A stretch of 64,000 nt of DNA from Devosia sp. YR412. GTDB lineage: Bacteria > Pseudomonadota > Alphaproteobacteria > Rhizobiales > Devosiaceae. The translations under genes were made by a program, and so were the position numbers. Of the stretch, positions 9,671 to 17,518 are shown in pieces; the first letter of the stretch is position 1, and each line of letters begins with the position of its first letter. Below the pieces are notes generated by a model. The model saw nothing but the letters and a program-made list of their open reading frames with translations. It did not search any database and was not told where the DNA came from. The stretch is from assembly GCF_900110945.1 (NCBI RefSeq), contig NZ_FOFL01000006.1, forward strand, positions 62,001 to 126,000, written 5' to 3'.

Positions 9671-10342
9671 ATGACCCGCCGCCGCATCATCATCGTCGAC
9701 GATCACCCGCTGTTCCGTGCTGCCCTGCGGCAGACCCTGTCGGGTGGCGATGCCACGGTCAGCGTCGAAGAGGCTGGCGATCTCAATGGGTTAAGCGCTG
9801 CGCTCGATGCCGATCGCGATTGTGATCTGGTGTTGCTCGACCTCAACATGCCCGGCGTGCGCGGCTTTTCCGGCCTCCTGCTGCTGCGCGCGCAATATCC
9901 AGACATTCCCGTAATGATCATTTCGGCGGTGGAAGACAATACGGTGGTGCGCCGCGCCTTCGAATTGGGCGCCGCCGGCTATCTTCACAAATCTGTCGGG
10001 CCGACAGAAATTCGTCGCGCCATCGAGACGGTGCTGTCCGGCGAGGTCTTCGTGCCCGAGGGAACCATGCTCGGCGCCGATGACGATCACACCGCGCTGA
10101 TGCGCCGGCTATCGACCCTGACGCCGCAGCAGGTGCGCGTGCTGATGATGCTCAGCGACGGGCTGATGAACAAGCAGATCGCCTATGAGCTGACCATTTC
10201 GGAAGCCACGGTTAAGGCCCACGTCTCAGCCATCCTGCAAAAGCTCGACGTCGACAGCCGCACGCAGGCGGTGATTGCCGCCGCGCGCATCGAGGATGGG
10301 CAGTTCGAGGCGCTGTTTTCGATCGGCGCCGAAAAGGCTTAA
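9671..10342 (+). CDS. NarL/FixJ-type response regulator (REC + LuxR HTH)
   Basis: 223 residues. The receiver domain (1-125) has acidic residues Asp10/Asp11, phospho-acceptor Asp57 (LLDLNMP), Ser85 and Lys107 (LHKS). The C-terminal LuxR-type helix-turn-helix (~150-205) has LTPQQVRVL, NKQIAYELTISEATVKAHVS and LDVDSRTQAV. It is predicted to be a phosphorylation-controlled DNA-binding regulator. No histidine kinase is adjacent, so the partner is elsewhere. The gene diverges from the PodJ-like gene across 212 bases. Confidence 0.93.
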   Translation: MTRRRIIIVDDHPLFRAALRQTLSGGDATVSVEEAGDLNGLSAALDADRDCDLVLLDLNMPGVRGFSGLLLLRAQYPDIPVMIISAVEDNTVVRRAFELGAAGYLHKSVGPTEIRRAIETVLSGEVFVPEGTMLGADDDHTALMRRLSTLTPQQVRVLMMLSDGLMNKQIAYELTISEATVKAHVSAILQKLDVDSRTQAVIAAARIEDGQFEALFSIGAEKA

Positions 10343-11451
10343 GCCAGCCGCGCCTTGCCCGACGCCCAGTCGTTCACCTCGGTGCCGACCAGTTCGGCAA
10401 TATTGGTCTTGCCCTCGGCACGAACCGCGGCAACCAGGCCGCGTTTGAGGCGGTCGAGCATGTCGAGCCCACCGAACACCATGGCCGAATAGAGCTGGAT
10501 GGCATTCGCGCCGGCTTGGATCTTGGCCAGGGCCGATTGCGGCGAATGGATGCCGCCCACTCCGATGATCGGCAAGGCACCGACTCGCTGGCGCATCTGC
10601 GCCAGACGCTGGGTCGATAGATCGAACAGCGGCTTGCCCGAGAGGCCGCCGGTTTCACTGGCATTTTCGAGACCCGTCACCGCATCGCGGGTGATGGTGG
10701 TGTTGGAAACGATCAAGCCATCGAGGTCCGTTGCCAGCACCACGGCGGCAATGGCATCGAGCGCCACCTCATCGAGATCGGGCGCAATCTTGAGGAAGAC
10801 CGGCACGCGCGTCTTGGCCTTGGCGCGCGCGGCAAGCACCTCACCAAGCAGGCGCCGCAGCGCCTCGTCGGCCTGGAGGTTTCGCAGGCCTGGCGTATTG
10901 GGCGAGGAGACGTTGACGGTCAGGTAATCGGCCAGATCGGCAAAGCGGCTGACGCCCAGTACATAATCGGCGACGAAATCCTCGCTGGCCTTGTTGGCGC
11001 CGATATTGACGCCCAGCGCCGCCGGCACGCGCAGGCCCTTGAGCCGCGCAAAGGCTGCGTCATGGCCCTCATTGTTGAAACCCATGCGGTTGATGACGCC
11101 CTCGGCCGCGCCGACGCGGAACAGCCGCGGCTTGGGATTTCCGGCCTGCGGGCGCGGCGTCACCGTGCCGATTTCCACCATGCCGAAACCCATCAACGCC
11201 AGCGGCCGCGCCACTTCGGCATTCTTGTCAAAGCCGGCCGCCATGCCGATCGGATTGCTGAGATCGAGGCCACAGAGCGTGGTGCGTAGTTCGGCGCCAT
11301 CGGGATGGCTTTGCTCCGGCGCGAGGCCGAGGCGAAGCGCGGTGATCGTCGCGCCATGCGCGGTCTCCGCATCCATCTTGAGCAAGGCCTCGCGCGTCAG
11401 GCCGGACAGGGCCGGAATGCGCAGCAGCGGCGAAAAGGCGGAAAAGATCAT
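10339..11451 (-). CDS. pyrD: Quinone-dependent dihydroorotate dehydrogenase
   Basis: 370 residues, class 2 PyrD: oxidises dihydroorotate to orotate in pyrimidine synthesis, with FMN, at the inner membrane. The N-terminal amphipathic segment is typical of class 2. Visible motifs are the FMN/substrate loop with NVSSPNTPGLR (catalytic Ser region), IVSNTTI, and the phosphate-binding GVGGIHS. The start ATG at 11451 overlaps the stop of the DUF952 gene as ATGA. A 44-residue upstream extension is only read-through of that gene. The 3' end overlaps the stop of the convergent response regulator by 4 bases. Confidence 0.95.
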   Translation of the reverse strand: MIFSAFSPLLRIPALSGLTREALLKMDAETAHGATITALRLGLAPEQSHPDGAELRTTLCGLDLSNPIGMAAGFDKNAEVARPLALMGFGMVEIGTVTPRPQAGNPKPRLFRVGAAEGVINRMGFNNEGHDAAFARLKGLRVPAALGVNIGANKASEDFVADYVLGVSRFADLADYLTVNVSSPNTPGLRNLQADEALRRLLGEVLAARAKAKTRVPVFLKIAPDLDEVALDAIAAVVLATDLDGLIVSNTTITRDAVTGLENASETGGLSGKPLFDLSTQRLAQMRQRVGALPIIGVGGIHSPQSALAKIQAGANAIQLYSAMVFGGLDMLDRLKRGLVAAVRAEGKTNIAELVGTEVNDWASGKARLA

Positions 11452-11804
11452 CGAACAGCCTCGGGCAGAATGCAGGAGCCATCGGTGGCAACGCTGAGCG
11501 GCGCCTCCCAGGCGACGGCGGAAATGGGCAATGGTCCGCCATAAAGATGCGGGAACAGCGCACCACCGCGCGACGCCTCCCAAACCAGCCCGTCGCCCAG
11601 GTCTGCACTGCGCACGGCCAGCAGCACCAGTCCATCTTGCCCGGCAAAATGCAGGCGCAATGTCTCGCTCAACTGCCCGGCGCTCGAGAAGTGGATATAG
11701 CCATCCTTGGCGTCGATCGGCATGCCAAGGAAATGGGACGCAGTGCGGGCGGGCGCATAAGCCGCCTCTGTGGCGATCTTGTAGACGAATTCACTTGTGC
11801 TCAT
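11448..11804 (-). CDS. DUF952 family protein
   Basis: 118 residues matching the small DUF952 (COG3502) family, with the characteristic YIHFSSAGQLSETLRLHFAGQ segment. The fold resembles ADP-ribosyltransferase-like enzymes but the function is unknown. Start ATG at 11804 (MSTSEFVYKI) is preferred over a Met 12 codons upstream because family members begin at this point. It is translationally coupled to pyrD by an ATGA overlap. Confidence 0.85.
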   Translation of the reverse strand: MSTSEFVYKIATEAAYAPARTASHFLGMPIDAKDGYIHFSSAGQLSETLRLHFAGQDGLVLLAVRSADLGDGLVWEASRGGALFPHLYGGPLPISAVAWEAPLSVATDGSCILPEAVR

Positions 11805-11935
11805 GGCGGCGAACCTAGTCGGGGGCACCTGGGATCGCAAGCACTCGTGAAGCTCTTTACAACTCCCTCCGCAGCATCTACAAACTAGGACTTAATTCCG
11901 CTCTTAAGATATCTTTCCTCGCACGGAGGTCTGTC

Positions 11936-12571
11936 ATGCTGTCACATCGCGCCGTATGGGATGGCATAGATGCCCTTGCCCGTCGGCAGGGCATTTCGGC
12001 GTCGGCGCTGGCCAAGCTCGCCGGGCTTGATGCCACGGCTTTCAATGTCTCCAAGCGCGTCAACAAGGAAGGGCGCCAGCGCTGGCCATCTACCGAGAGC
12101 ATTTTCAAAGTGCTCGAGGCCACCAATGAGAGCTTCAGCACATTTTTGGCCGGCAGCGGCGTCTATCTGGAACAGGACCAGCCCAATCGCAGCGTGCCGC
12201 TGCTTGGTCTGGCACAGGCCGGTGCCGGTGGTTTCTTCGATAGCGCCGGCTTTCCGGCCGGTCAGGGCTGGGACGAGATCGCCCTGCCCGCCCCCGGCGA
12301 AGGCGGCATCTATGCGCTGGAGGTCACCGGGGATTCCATGGTGCCGCTCTATCGCGAGGGCGACCGCATCGTCGTCTCGCCCACCGAGCAGGTGCGCCGC
12401 GGCGACCGCGTCGTGGTCAAGACCAGTGAGGGCGAGGTGATGGCCAAGATCCTGCATCGCCAGACCGGCAAGCAGATCGAGCTGCATTCGATCAACCCGG
12501 CCTATGCGCCACGCATTCTCGATCTGGCCGATGTCGAATGGGTGGCGCGGATCATCTGGGCCAGCCAATGA
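11936..12571 (+). CDS. HTH / S24 peptidase repressor (LexA/CI-like)
   Basis: 211 residues. The N-terminal helix-turn-helix (5-60; ISASALAKLAGLDATAFNVSKR) is followed by an S24 LexA-like domain. The catalytic dyad is Ser134 (TGDSMVP) and Lys171 (VMAK), and an Ala-Gly self-cleavage candidate lies at AQAGAGG (~94-99). This suggests a repressor that self-cleaves under stress, or a CI-like regulator. The stop overlaps the start of the acetyltransferase as ATGA, so the pair is one transcription unit. Confidence 0.88.
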   Translation: MLSHRAVWDGIDALARRQGISASALAKLAGLDATAFNVSKRVNKEGRQRWPSTESIFKVLEATNESFSTFLAGSGVYLEQDQPNRSVPLLGLAQAGAGGFFDSAGFPAGQGWDEIALPAPGEGGIYALEVTGDSMVPLYREGDRIVVSPTEQVRRGDRVVVKTSEGEVMAKILHRQTGKQIELHSINPAYAPRILDLADVEWVARIIWASQ

Positions 12572-13014
12572 TCATCGCCGCGGTCACCCCGGCCGATGCG
12601 GCGGACTGGCTGGCGCTGCGCAATGCGCTGTGGCCCGGGGACAGGGACGATGAACATGCCGAAGAAATCGCGCAGCTGCTGCGCGAGCCCGGCGAGACCG
12701 TGACGCTGATTGCCCGCGACGCGGACCAAGTTGCAGTCGGCTTCGCCGAGGCCAGTCTGAGACGCGACTATGTCAACGGCTGCGAGACGTCGCCGGTGGC
12801 TTTTCTCGAAGGCATCTATGTCATCCCATCGGCGCGCCGCAGCGGCGTGGCCCGCTCACTGGTCGCGGCGGTGGAAGACTGGGGTCGTGAGCAGGGCTGC
12901 ACGGAATTTGCATCCGATGCCGTGCTGGACAATATCGACAGCCATCGGATGCATCACGCGCTCGGCTTCATGGAAACCGGGCGCGTGGTGTTTTTCAGGA
13001 AGCCCCTGAGCTAG
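12568..13014 (+). CDS. AAC(6')-I-like GNAT acetyltransferase
   Basis: 148 residues, one GNAT domain. It closely resembles the chromosomal aminoglycoside 6'-N-acetyltransferase (AAC(6')-I) group of Acinetobacter type: [11 protein letters not shown] at the N terminus, [18 protein letters not shown], the acetyl-CoA loop [10 protein letters not shown], and [10 protein letters not shown] / HHALGFMET. Predicted activity is acetyl transfer from acetyl-CoA to an amine, possibly an aminoglycoside; another amine is possible. ATG at 12568 overlaps the S24 repressor stop (ATGA). The longer in-frame ORF start at 12538 lies inside that gene. The TAG stop shares CTAG with the convergent lysyl-tRNA synthetase stop. 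Confidence 0.82.
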   Translation: MIIAAVTPADAADWLALRNALWPGDRDDEHAEEIAQLLREPGETVTLIARDADQVAVGFAEASLRRDYVNGCETSPVAFLEGIYVIPSARRSGVARSLVAAVEDWGREQGCTEFASDAVLDNIDSHRMHHALGFMETGRVVFFRKPLS

Positions 13015-14654
13015 GCGAGGAACTTGCCAGCCAGCGCGTCGGCAATCAGCTTGCGGGTATTGTCGACACCGTAGAGCGCGGCAAAGGAGCCAAAGCGAGG
13101 GCCCCGTTCCTGCCCGATCAGCACCTGATAGAGCATCTGGAAGAATTCGCCCGAGACGCCCGGACCGCCCGTTGGGCTCTTCTTGGCATGGTCCTGGTAG
13201 CGCTCGACCGTGCGGGCCACGTCGAGGGCGGCATTCTGGATGGTCTCACTGTTGGCGTCGGCCGGCAGCCCTGCGAAGGCAGCAGACAGCGCTTCGAGCG
13301 CGGCGCGCTCGACATCATCGGGCGCACGATAAGTCTTCTTGGCGAAATCGCGGAAATAGCGGATGGCATAGCCCACCAGGGCATCGAGATGCGGATGCGT
13401 CTGTGGCGAGACACCCGGCGCATAGGCCGAAATATAGCCCCACATCACTTCGGGGGTTTCAGGGTTCGACGCCGTGGCCAGGTTCAGCAGCAGCGCGAAG
13501 GTGACCGGCATGTCGACCTTCGGCACCGTGCCGAAATGCACATGGAAGGCCGGGTTCTCGACCTGTTCGGCGACGGTCTGGCGCTCGTAGGCGGCGACGA
13601 AGGTGAAATATTCATCGACCGCGCGCGGGATGACATCGAAATGCAGCCGCTTGGCCGTGCGCGGCTTCTGGAACATGTAGAGCCCGAGGCTCTCATTGCC
13701 GGCATAGGTCAGCCATTCGTCGATGGTCAGGCCATTGCCCTTCGACTTGGAGATCTTCTGGCCCTCGCTATCGAGGAAGAGCTCATAGACATAGTGCTCG
13801 GGGGCCTTGCCGCCGAGGATTTCGCAGATCTTGTCGTAGATCGGCGCATTGGTCTGGTGGTCCTTGCCGAACATTTCGAAATCGACGCCCAGCGCGGCCC
13901 AGCGCATGCCGAAATCGGGCTTCCACTGCATCTTCACATGGCCGCCGGTGACCGGCACGGTGGTGTCGCGGCCGTCTTCATCGGCAAAAGTGATGGTGCC
14001 ATTGACCGCATCGACTTCCTTCATCGGCACGTAAAGCACGCGACCGGAAATCGGCGAGATCGGCAGGAAGGGCGAATAGGTCGCCTGGCGCTCGGCACCC
14101 AACGTCGGCAGCATCACCTTCATGATGTCGTCATAGCGCTCGGCGGCGAGGCGCAGCACGGTGTCGAACTTGCCGGACTTGTAATAGTCGGTGGCGCTGG
14201 CGAATTCGTAGTCGAAGCCGAAGGTATCGAGGAAGCGGCGCAGCATGGCGTTGTTGTGGTCGCCGAAGCTGTTGAACTCATTGGTCCACGGGTCCGGCAC
14301 CGCGGTCAGCGGCTTTTGCAGATGCGGCTCCATCGCCTCCTTGGACGGCACATTGTCCGGGATCTTGCGCATGCCGTCGAGGTCGTCGGAAAAGCAGATC
14401 AGCCGCGTCGGGATCGCGTCGCGGGTCAGCAGGCGGAAGGCCGTGCGCACCATGGTCGTGCGGGCCACTTCGCCGAAAGTGCCGATATGGGGCAGGCCCG
14501 AGGGGCCGTAGCCGGTCTCGAACAGGGCCTCCTGCTTGCCCGACTTTTCCAGCCGCTTGACCAGTTTGCGCGCTTCCTCGAACGGCCAGGCGCGGGCCGT
14601 CTGGGCCGCGTCGAAGAATGCTGGGTCGAGAGGGGGCAAATGAGCGGACGACAA
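13011..14654 (-). CDS. lysK: Lysyl-tRNA synthetase, class I
   Basis: 547 residues. Charges tRNA-Lys with the class I (Rossmann) fold, unlike the class II LysRS of most bacteria, and is characteristic of alphaproteobacteria. The HIGH-type motif is SGLPHIGT and the KMSKS-type motif is KISKSKGNG. No ATG lies near the conserved N terminus. The best start is TTG at 14654 ([11 protein letters not shown]), with AAGG about 9 bases upstream, giving the usual family length. The open frame extends to 15041 but that part overlaps the divergent terB gene and is not coding. Confidence 0.9.
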   Translation of the reverse strand: MSSAHLPPLDPAFFDAAQTARAWPFEEARKLVKRLEKSGKQEALFETGYGPSGLPHIGTFGEVARTTMVRTAFRLLTRDAIPTRLICFSDDLDGMRKIPDNVPSKEAMEPHLQKPLTAVPDPWTNEFNSFGDHNNAMLRRFLDTFGFDYEFASATDYYKSGKFDTVLRLAAERYDDIMKVMLPTLGAERQATYSPFLPISPISGRVLYVPMKEVDAVNGTITFADEDGRDTTVPVTGGHVKMQWKPDFGMRWAALGVDFEMFGKDHQTNAPIYDKICEILGGKAPEHYVYELFLDSEGQKISKSKGNGLTIDEWLTYAGNESLGLYMFQKPRTAKRLHFDVIPRAVDEYFTFVAAYERQTVAEQVENPAFHVHFGTVPKVDMPVTFALLLNLATASNPETPEVMWGYISAYAPGVSPQTHPHLDALVGYAIRYFRDFAKKTYRAPDDVERAALEALSAAFAGLPADANSETIQNAALDVARTVERYQDHAKKSPTGGPGVSGEFFQMLYQVLIGQERGPRFGSFAALYGVDNTRKLIADALAGKFLA

Positions 14655-14790
14655 GGGGTTGAGCCTTTCGAAATAGGGAGAGTGCGGTGTGTTGCATCCC
14701 CCACGCGTCGCGTCAACTTTTTGCCGCTGCGCTTGCCAAGCGAACACGGCGCGCCTAGCTATCGAGGCAAAGAAAAACGGGAAGAGCCTG

Positions 14791-15204
14791 ATGCCCACGA
14801 CCGCCCATGACGCGCTGATCCACCTGATGCTGGTTGCCGCTTCCTCGGACAGCGCCATGACCGACAAGGAACTGGTGCGCATCCAGGCGCTGATCGGCCG
14901 GCTGCCGGTGTTCGAGGGCTTTGACCGGGAGCGGCTGGCGGCCGTGGCCAATGCCTGCGCCGACAAGCTCAATGGCCCGGGCGGGCTGGACCAGGTGATG
15001 GACGATGCCATCGCTGCCCTTCCCAAAAAGCTGCAGGACACGGCCTATGCAGTCGCCGTGGAAATCACCTCGGTCGATCTCTATCTTGAGCAGGAAGAGC
15101 TGCGCTTCCTCGAACTGCTGCGCGACAAGCTCGACCTCGACCGGCTGACCACTGCTGCGATCGAAACGGCGGCACGGGCGCGGCACCGCCGCATGCCGGT
15201 GTAA
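14791..15204 (+). CDS. TerB-like (tellurite resistance) family protein
   Basis: 137-residue all-helical protein of the TerB/DjlA-N type. It begins [20 protein letters not shown], followed by acidic helices ([33 protein letters not shown]) typical of metal-binding TerB-like domains. The family is linked to stress and tellurite resistance, but isolated chromosomal copies have no proven role. No other ter gene is nearby. Start ATG at 14791. Confidence 0.8.
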   Translation: MPTTAHDALIHLMLVAASSDSAMTDKELVRIQALIGRLPVFEGFDRERLAAVANACADKLNGPGGLDQVMDDAIAALPKKLQDTAYAVAVEITSVDLYLEQEELRFLELLRDKLDLDRLTTAAIETAARARHRRMPV

Positions 15205-15240
15205 CTGCCATTCGGGCATGCCCTCATGGTCTTCTCGCCT

Positions 15241-15265
15241 AAATTCGCTCCGCCGGAGCGAATTT
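15241..15265. terminator. Bidirectional hairpin terminator
   Basis: A perfect 25-base inverted repeat, AAATTCGCTCCG / CGGAGCGAATTT around one base. It sits between the convergent terB and solute-binding protein genes. The A and T ends give each strand a short U-tract. Confidence 0.7.
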
Positions 15266-15284
15266 GCCTGCGGCCGGCTCGAAG

Positions 15285-16118
15285 CTAGTAAAACCCCACC
15301 GGGAACCAGCGCAGGTACAGCTCGTCCAGCGCGCCATTGTCCTTGAGGCGCACCAGCGCCCAGTCAATAGCATGGCGCACCGCATCCTTGCCGGCTGGCA
15401 CGGCAACGGCGAGGCCTTCGCCGAACAGCTGCGGCCGGAAATAGGCCTCGCCGGCAAAGCCGCAGCAATCGAGATTGTCGTTGAGCCAGAACGAGGCCCG
15501 CATGGCGTCGCCAAAGAAGCTGTCGGCCTTGCCGTCGCGCACGGCTACCAGCGCATCGGCCTCGATGTCGAAGGGCAGTAGACTCGCCTCGGGCAGGTAG
15601 CGCTTGAGGAAGCTCTCATGCGTCGAACCGGCGCGGACGGCCACCATCTTGCCACCCAGGCTATTGGCATCGAACAGGCCGATATCGCCGGCGCGGGTGA
15701 CGAAGCGTCCCGGCAGCGCCAGATAGGTCGACGAAAAATCGAACGTCGCGCCGGTCTCGTCCGACATGGCGAGCCCAGCGATCAGCGCGTCGCCCTGATT
15801 GTCGCCCAGCGCATTGGCTGCTTGCTCCCAGGGCCAGGCCTGGATGGTGCAGGCCACATTGACCTCGGCGCAAATGCGCTTGGCCAGATCGACATTGAAG
15901 CCGATCAGCTCGCCGGAACTGTCGCGGAAATTGAACGGCGGGAAATCCGCCGTGGTCAGAAACCGGATGGCCGGCACGGCATTGCTGCCGGGCAGGATTT
16001 CACGGGCGGATGGATCGGCATGGTACGGCAGCGTTTGCGCAAAGGCCGGCATGGCGAGGAGAGCAAGGCCCCCGCTCGCCAGGTAACGCCGGACCTTCGC
16101 CCCAGCCGCGCGAACCAT
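15285..16118 (-). CDS. Amino-acid-type ABC solute-binding protein
   Basis: 277 residues with a signal peptide (cleavage near MPAFAQ), so periplasmic. It is a family 3 solute-binding protein: the FLTTADFPPFNFRDSSGELIGFNVDLAKRI-type opening (split here as FPPFNFRD and GFNVDLAKRI) and the C-terminal GKADSFFGDA lobe are clear. No permease or ATPase gene is adjacent. Its ATG overlaps the TAA of metZ (TAATG), so it is translated with metZ and probably falls under the same SAM-II control. This hints at a ligand linked to methionine or sulfur supply, which is an inference. Confidence 0.85.
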   Translation of the reverse strand: MVRAAGAKVRRYLASGGLALLAMPAFAQTLPYHADPSAREILPGSNAVPAIRFLTTADFPPFNFRDSSGELIGFNVDLAKRICAEVNVACTIQAWPWEQAANALGDNQGDALIAGLAMSDETGATFDFSSTYLALPGRFVTRAGDIGLFDANSLGGKMVAVRAGSTHESFLKRYLPEASLLPFDIEADALVAVRDGKADSFFGDAMRASFWLNDNLDCCGFAGEAYFRPQLFGEGLAVAVPAGKDAVRHAIDWALVRLKDNGALDELYLRWFPVGFY

Positions 16119-17326
16119 TAAACCTGATCCAGCCCATACATCAGATCGGCAATCAGATCGTCGGGCGATTCCAGCCCGACCGACAGCCGCAGCAGGCCCG
16201 GCGTCACCCCGGTCTCCAGCCGCACTTCCTCGGTCAGCCGTGCATGCGTCGTCGTCCGCGGATGGGTGATCAGCGACTTGGCATCGCCCAGATTGTTGGA
16301 AATCAGGATCACCGCCAGGCTGTCCGAAAGCGTAAACGCCGCTTCCTGGCCGCCCTTGAGCTCGATAGCCAGCAGCGTTGAGCCCCGCGTCATCTGCCGC
16401 TTGGCCAGCGCATACTGCGGATGGCTCGGATGATGCGGATAGATCACCCGGTTGACCTTGGGATGACCGGCCAAGGCCTCCACCACCTTTTCGGCGCTGT
16501 CGGTCATCTGCCGGATGCGCAGCTCATAGGTCTCTAGCCCCTTGAGCAGCACCCAGGCATTGAAGGCGCTCAGCGTCGCGCCAGTCTGGCGCAGGAAGGT
16601 GTGCACGTCAGCTTCGATCAGCGCTTTGGAGCCGAGCACGATGCCGCCAAGTACCCTGCCCTGCCCGTCGATATGCTTGGTGGCCGAATAGGTCACCAGA
16701 TCAGCGCCCAGCTGCAGCGGCTTCTGGTAGAGCGCCGTCGAAAACACATTGTCCACGATCAGCTTGGCGCCATGCGCATGGGCGATCTCGGCCACGGCTG
16801 CGATATCGACCAGTTCAAGCGTCGGATTGGTCGGCGTCTCGATGAAGACGACCTTGGTATTGGGCCGCATGGCGCGGGCAAAGTTCTCGGGATCGCGGCC
16901 ATCGACCAGCGTCGATTCCACGCCAAAGCGTGGCGCATAGTCTTCCACTACATAGCGGCAGCCGCCGAACAGCGCCTGGGCGGCAACAATATGATCGCCG
17001 GCGCGCACCTGGCTCATCACCGCATTAGTGACCGCTGCCATGCCCGAGGCAAAGCCACGCGCCGCTTCGGCGCCCTCGATCAGCGCCATGCGGTCCTGGA
17101 ACATGTCGACGGTCGGATTGGCGAAGCGCGAATAGTTATGCGCGCCGGGAAACTTGCCCTGGAACAGCAGTTCGGCATGTTCCGAGCTCGGATAGGAATA
17201 GCCCGAGTTGAGGAAGATCGCTTCGCTGGTCTCGTTGAAATCGGTACGTCTGCCACCGCCATGCACCATCTGGGTCGCGGCGCCGAGCCGTTTTGGATCA
17301 AGCAGGGGATTGTTTTCGCGGGACAT
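16118..17326 (-). CDS. metZ: O-succinylhomoserine sulfhydrylase
   Basis: 402 residues of the Cys/Met PLP-dependent family. It makes homocysteine from O-succinylhomoserine and sulfide in direct sulfhydrylation. PLP lysine is Lys217 (SATKHIDGQGR). Other family segments are NYSRFANPT, ASGMAAV, FIETPTNPTLE and VDNVF. ATG at 17326 follows the riboswitch leader. An earlier in-frame ATG at 17392 lies within the riboswitch aptamer and is not a plausible start. Expression is predicted to be shut off by S-adenosylmethionine through the upstream SAM-II element and terminator. The next gene is coupled to it. Confidence 0.94.
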   Translation of the reverse strand: MSRENNPLLDPKRLGAATQMVHGGGRRTDFNETSEAIFLNSGYSYPSSEHAELLFQGKFPGAHNYSRFANPTVDMFQDRMALIEGAEAARGFASGMAAVTNAVMSQVRAGDHIVAAQALFGGCRYVVEDYAPRFGVESTLVDGRDPENFARAMRPNTKVVFIETPTNPTLELVDIAAVAEIAHAHGAKLIVDNVFSTALYQKPLQLGADLVTYSATKHIDGQGRVLGGIVLGSKALIEADVHTFLRQTGATLSAFNAWVLLKGLETYELRIRQMTDSAEKVVEALAGHPKVNRVIYPHHPSHPQYALAKRQMTRGSTLLAIELKGGQEAAFTLSDSLAVILISNNLGDAKSLITHPRTTTHARLTEEVRLETGVTPGLLRLSVGLESPDDLIADLMYGLDQV

Positions 17327-17341
17327 GGGCAGAGCCTTCAA

Positions 17342-17373
17342 ACAAAAAACCGGCACGCGTGTGGCGGCCGGTT
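17342..17373 (-). terminator. Riboswitch-controlled terminator of metZ
   Basis: On the minus strand AACCGGC pairs with GCCGGTT around a ~12-base loop, followed by a run of T (GGTTTTTTGTT), a classic intrinsic terminator. It lies between the SAM-II aptamer and the metZ start. Its 5' arm (ACCGGCC) can instead pair with GGCCGGT in the aptamer, which would be the antiterminated state. Confidence 0.8.
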
Positions 17374-17379
17374 CCATAA

Positions 17380-17435
17380 CGGTCTTTAGCAACTTGTTTT
17401 AAGTGGCTGCAAGCGACCGGCCAAATCACCACTGG
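17380..17435 (-). ncRNA. SAM-II (metA-type) riboswitch upstream of metZ
   Basis: The minus strand carries the SAM-II signature: AGTGGTGATTTGG, then CCGGTCGC, TTGCAGCCACTT, an A-rich joint and GCTAAAGACCG. P1 pairs AGTGG with CCACT. The pseudoknot pairs loop bases CGGTC with GACCG after GCTAAA. These are the invariant parts of the class, which is known upstream of metA and metZ in alphaproteobacteria. Binding of S-adenosylmethionine stabilises the pseudoknot. Here that should free the downstream terminator and stop metZ expression. Confidence 0.92.
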
Positions 17436-17441
17436 ACTGTG

Positions 17442-17470
17442 ATCTAAAGCCAATTGCCAGTTGGCGTCAA
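17442..17470 (-). promoter_or_regulatory. Putative sigma-70 promoter of metZ
   Basis: TTGACG (17465-17470) and TTAGAT (17442-17447), spaced 17 bases apart. They lie just upstream of the SAM-II aptamer, placing transcription start a few bases before it. The -10 match is weak. Confidence 0.5.
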
Positions 17471-17518
17471 TTGCCGGGGTTGGTAGGGAACATCAGGTTT
17501 ATCGGGAAACGCGACAGC

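Noticed and set aside
5856..9674. Long plus-strand ORFs opposite the PodJ-like gene
   Set aside because: They are high-GC mirror frames with Arg/Gly/His-rich unnatural composition. The minus-strand gene has clear domains.
13188..14810. 540-codon plus-strand ORF opposite lysyl-tRNA synthetase
   Set aside because: Antisense shadow with repetitive Gly/His/Arg composition and no motifs.
14655..15041. N-terminal extension of lysyl-tRNA synthetase
   Set aside because: It overlaps the terB coding region on the other strand and lacks conserved sequence.
17327..17392. Upstream ATG at 17392 as the metZ start
   Set aside because: It falls in the riboswitch aptamer and the extension crosses the terminator; metZ proteins start at MSREN.
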